The position numbers were made by a program, and so were the translations under genes. 64,000 bases of DNA, taken from the NCBI GenBank assembly GCA_025642065.1, contig JAODUP010000830.1, forward strand, positions 15,001 through 79,000, given 5' to 3'. The notes under the pieces were generated by a model. The model was given only the letters and a program-made list of their open reading frames with translations. It was not told the DNA's origin and did no database searches. Of the stretch, positions 62,542-64,000 are shown piece by piece. Origin of the DNA: Paralvinella palmiformis (lineage: Eukaryota > Annelida > Polychaeta > Terebellida > Alvinellidae). Each line of letters opens with the position of its first letter. Position 1 is the first letter of the stretch.

Positions 62542-63155
62542 TATACTATTAATCACTTACCATATGTGACAGTGTTGAATATTGGACTTGGCTTATTGCC
62601 CGCATAGCGTGGAGTTTTGTTACATATATTACAAGGTTAGTCGTTTTTGTAAAAAAATTATGATATGAAGTGAAACATTGCGAAGTGCACATTTTTGTAG
62701 TACAGAGAGAATTCGTTATTCCGACAAGGTTTGTCACTTGATAACATATCGAATAAAATTGAATGGCGGAGTGTCGAGTCTGCGACATAGTCTGTGTCAA
62801 AATGTTTAGATCGTAAAGACATGCCGTTGTATGTAACAAACCTAAATACGCAGCATCCATTGGAACTACAATGACGCTTATAATCTCGTGGTGTATTTAT
62901 TTATTTTCAACAATTATGACAGCAATAAATTACCGTTACTGATAACATGTCGGTGTGTCTTGTATGACTGAACTAGCGGAAATATTTGGTAACATTTTCG
63001 TGTTGTCGGATTATCAAGGTCAATGAAATATCCCATTCTGTTGGAGAAATGAAGTGTCAGACTCGAAACGCAGAATGCGAGTTTGCTGGATTAAAGAGCC
63101 ATTTATAATGGAGTTAAATTCGTCACAGACAAGAGTGTATCGAGAGGTGCATTTT
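62041..63155. other. Spacer between the two direct-duplication copies
   Basis: Contains a TA tract. The 103-codon minus-strand frame at 62549-62860 has no recognised motif. If the repeats were LTRs this would be the internal region, but no primer-binding site or polymerase sequence was recognised. Confidence 0.5.
62494..62541. repeat. (TA)n microsatellite
   Basis: A pure AT run between the two direct-duplication copies. Smaller TA runs occur at 19852-19880, 25293-25322, 25395-25413, 46111-46139, 47343-47380 and 59787-59813. Confidence 0.95.
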
Positions 63156-63581
63156 GCAATGATAACAACAATTGATAAAAACATACCTAATTTTATTAAT
63201 TAGTTTTTAAAAAGGTCAAAGTCAATATTATTTTACATTACAATTAGTAGCTCATGTTGATTGTCAGTAACGTTCATATGTTTGTCAACGTCTAATCGAT
63301 ATCACTGTCCAAATCAACAATGTTCTGATAATCATTCATTTTAACATCCACACAAACCAAGATGTAATCAATCGTCCTTTCATTGTTAATAGAGAAATGT
63401 CGGCCAGTTAGGCCCAAACCATAATTTTAAATCGCATTACCATAGCAACTAATAGGATATGGAGCTCTGATTGGACGTTGTTTGCCGAAAATGGGAAGTA
63501 GTAGTAGTAGTAGTGGCGGTAGTACTAGTAGTAGGGATGGTGGTGGTGGTGGTAGTAGTATTAGTAGTAGTAGTAGTGGTG

Positions 63582-63631
<50 letters not shown>

Positions 63632-64000
63632 GGTGGTAGTAGTGGTGGTAGTAGTAGTAGTGGTGGTAGTAGTAGTAATGGTGGTAGTAGCAGTAGTACT
63701 GGTGGTGGTGGTAGTAGTGGTAGTGGTAGTAGTAGTAGTAGTAGAAATTACTTACAGTCGAGTCGAGTATTGAATAACTTCGACTTAAATATATAGAATT
63801 AGATAAGTATGTAGACATGAACACAGATGAAGAATAACCACAGATGAACATATGATTTATCATCGGCATAATTACGAATCAGCAGTGTATTCGCAATGTA
63901 TATAGACTATGAGATTGCCCAACAGTTCATCATTTTAGTACACCAAACCAGACCCGCATTAATTTTGCGTTGTACCTTGACTATGGGATCGTCTAAACCC
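63156..64000 (+). repeat. Direct duplication, copy 2 (runs off the window)
   Basis: It matches 61196-62040 at a constant offset of 1960 bp on both sides of its trinucleotide block, although the block itself has a different AGT/GGT composition. The copies diverge abruptly upstream of GCAAT. The 1115 bp between the copies show no coding sequence. Confidence 0.93.

Noticed and set aside
61196..64000. Complete LTR retrotransposon
   Set aside because: No gag/pol similarity, no primer-binding site or TG...CA ends recognised, and the right end is outside the window.
1..64000. CRISPR array, bacterial operon or phage features
   Set aside because: Spliced animal genes, SINEs and LINEs show this is eukaryotic nuclear DNA; no regularly spaced repeat-spacer array is present.

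Overview
This window is animal nuclear DNA. It is AT-rich and intron-dense, carries many (TA)n and (GT)n microsatellites, and has several tRNA-derived SINE families and CR1/L2-like LINE remnants. Three conserved nuclear genes of mitochondrial or tRNA biology were reconstructed exon by exon, using reading frame, GT-AG splice sites and intron phase. The repeat content and protein similarity suggest a lophotrochozoan, probably a mollusc; this is inference and the species cannot be named from sequence alone.

Layout. 1-12.2 kb: no host gene. It holds long (TA)n tracts, a degraded LINE (about 3430-5402) abutted by a second LINE fragment in the opposite orientation (5402-5930), a LINE inserted inside a SINE (7160-7868), and a 61-bp minisatellite (10165-10480). 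12.5-20.7 kb (+): COQ10, a START-like coenzyme Q-binding protein, in five coding exons plus a second, homologous copy of exon 4 that looks like a mutually exclusive alternative exon. 20.7-27.0 kb: intergenic, with a LINE fragment and an inverted pair of SINEs. 27.07-43.85 kb (-): FBXL4, 15 coding exons and 631 aa, an F-box/LRR protein of mitochondria. Its introns hold SINEs, a pogo-like DNA transposon that ends next to a splice donor, a MITE with inverted ends, and a possible nested first exon of a P2X7-ballast-like protein on the + strand. 45.75-56.46 kb (-): DUS3L, 10 coding exons and 667 aa, a tRNA-dihydrouridine synthase with N-terminal CCCH zinc fingers. 56.5-64 kb: repeats only. These are two tRNA-SINEs, a MITE with inverted ends followed by a near-perfect 60-bp-arm hairpin, adjacent SINEs, and a direct duplication (845 bp visible, offset 1960 bp) containing (AGT/GGT)n, which runs off the window end.

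COQ10 and FBXL4 are convergent (3' ends facing), and FBXL4 and DUS3L are head-to-tail on the minus strand. COQ10 serves respiratory-chain ubiquinone, FBXL4 controls mitophagy, and DUS3L modifies cytosolic tRNA. There is no operon logic; they are simply neighbours. The most interesting signal is the tandem, same-length, same-phase duplication of a COQ10 exon encoding part of the lipid-binding fold.
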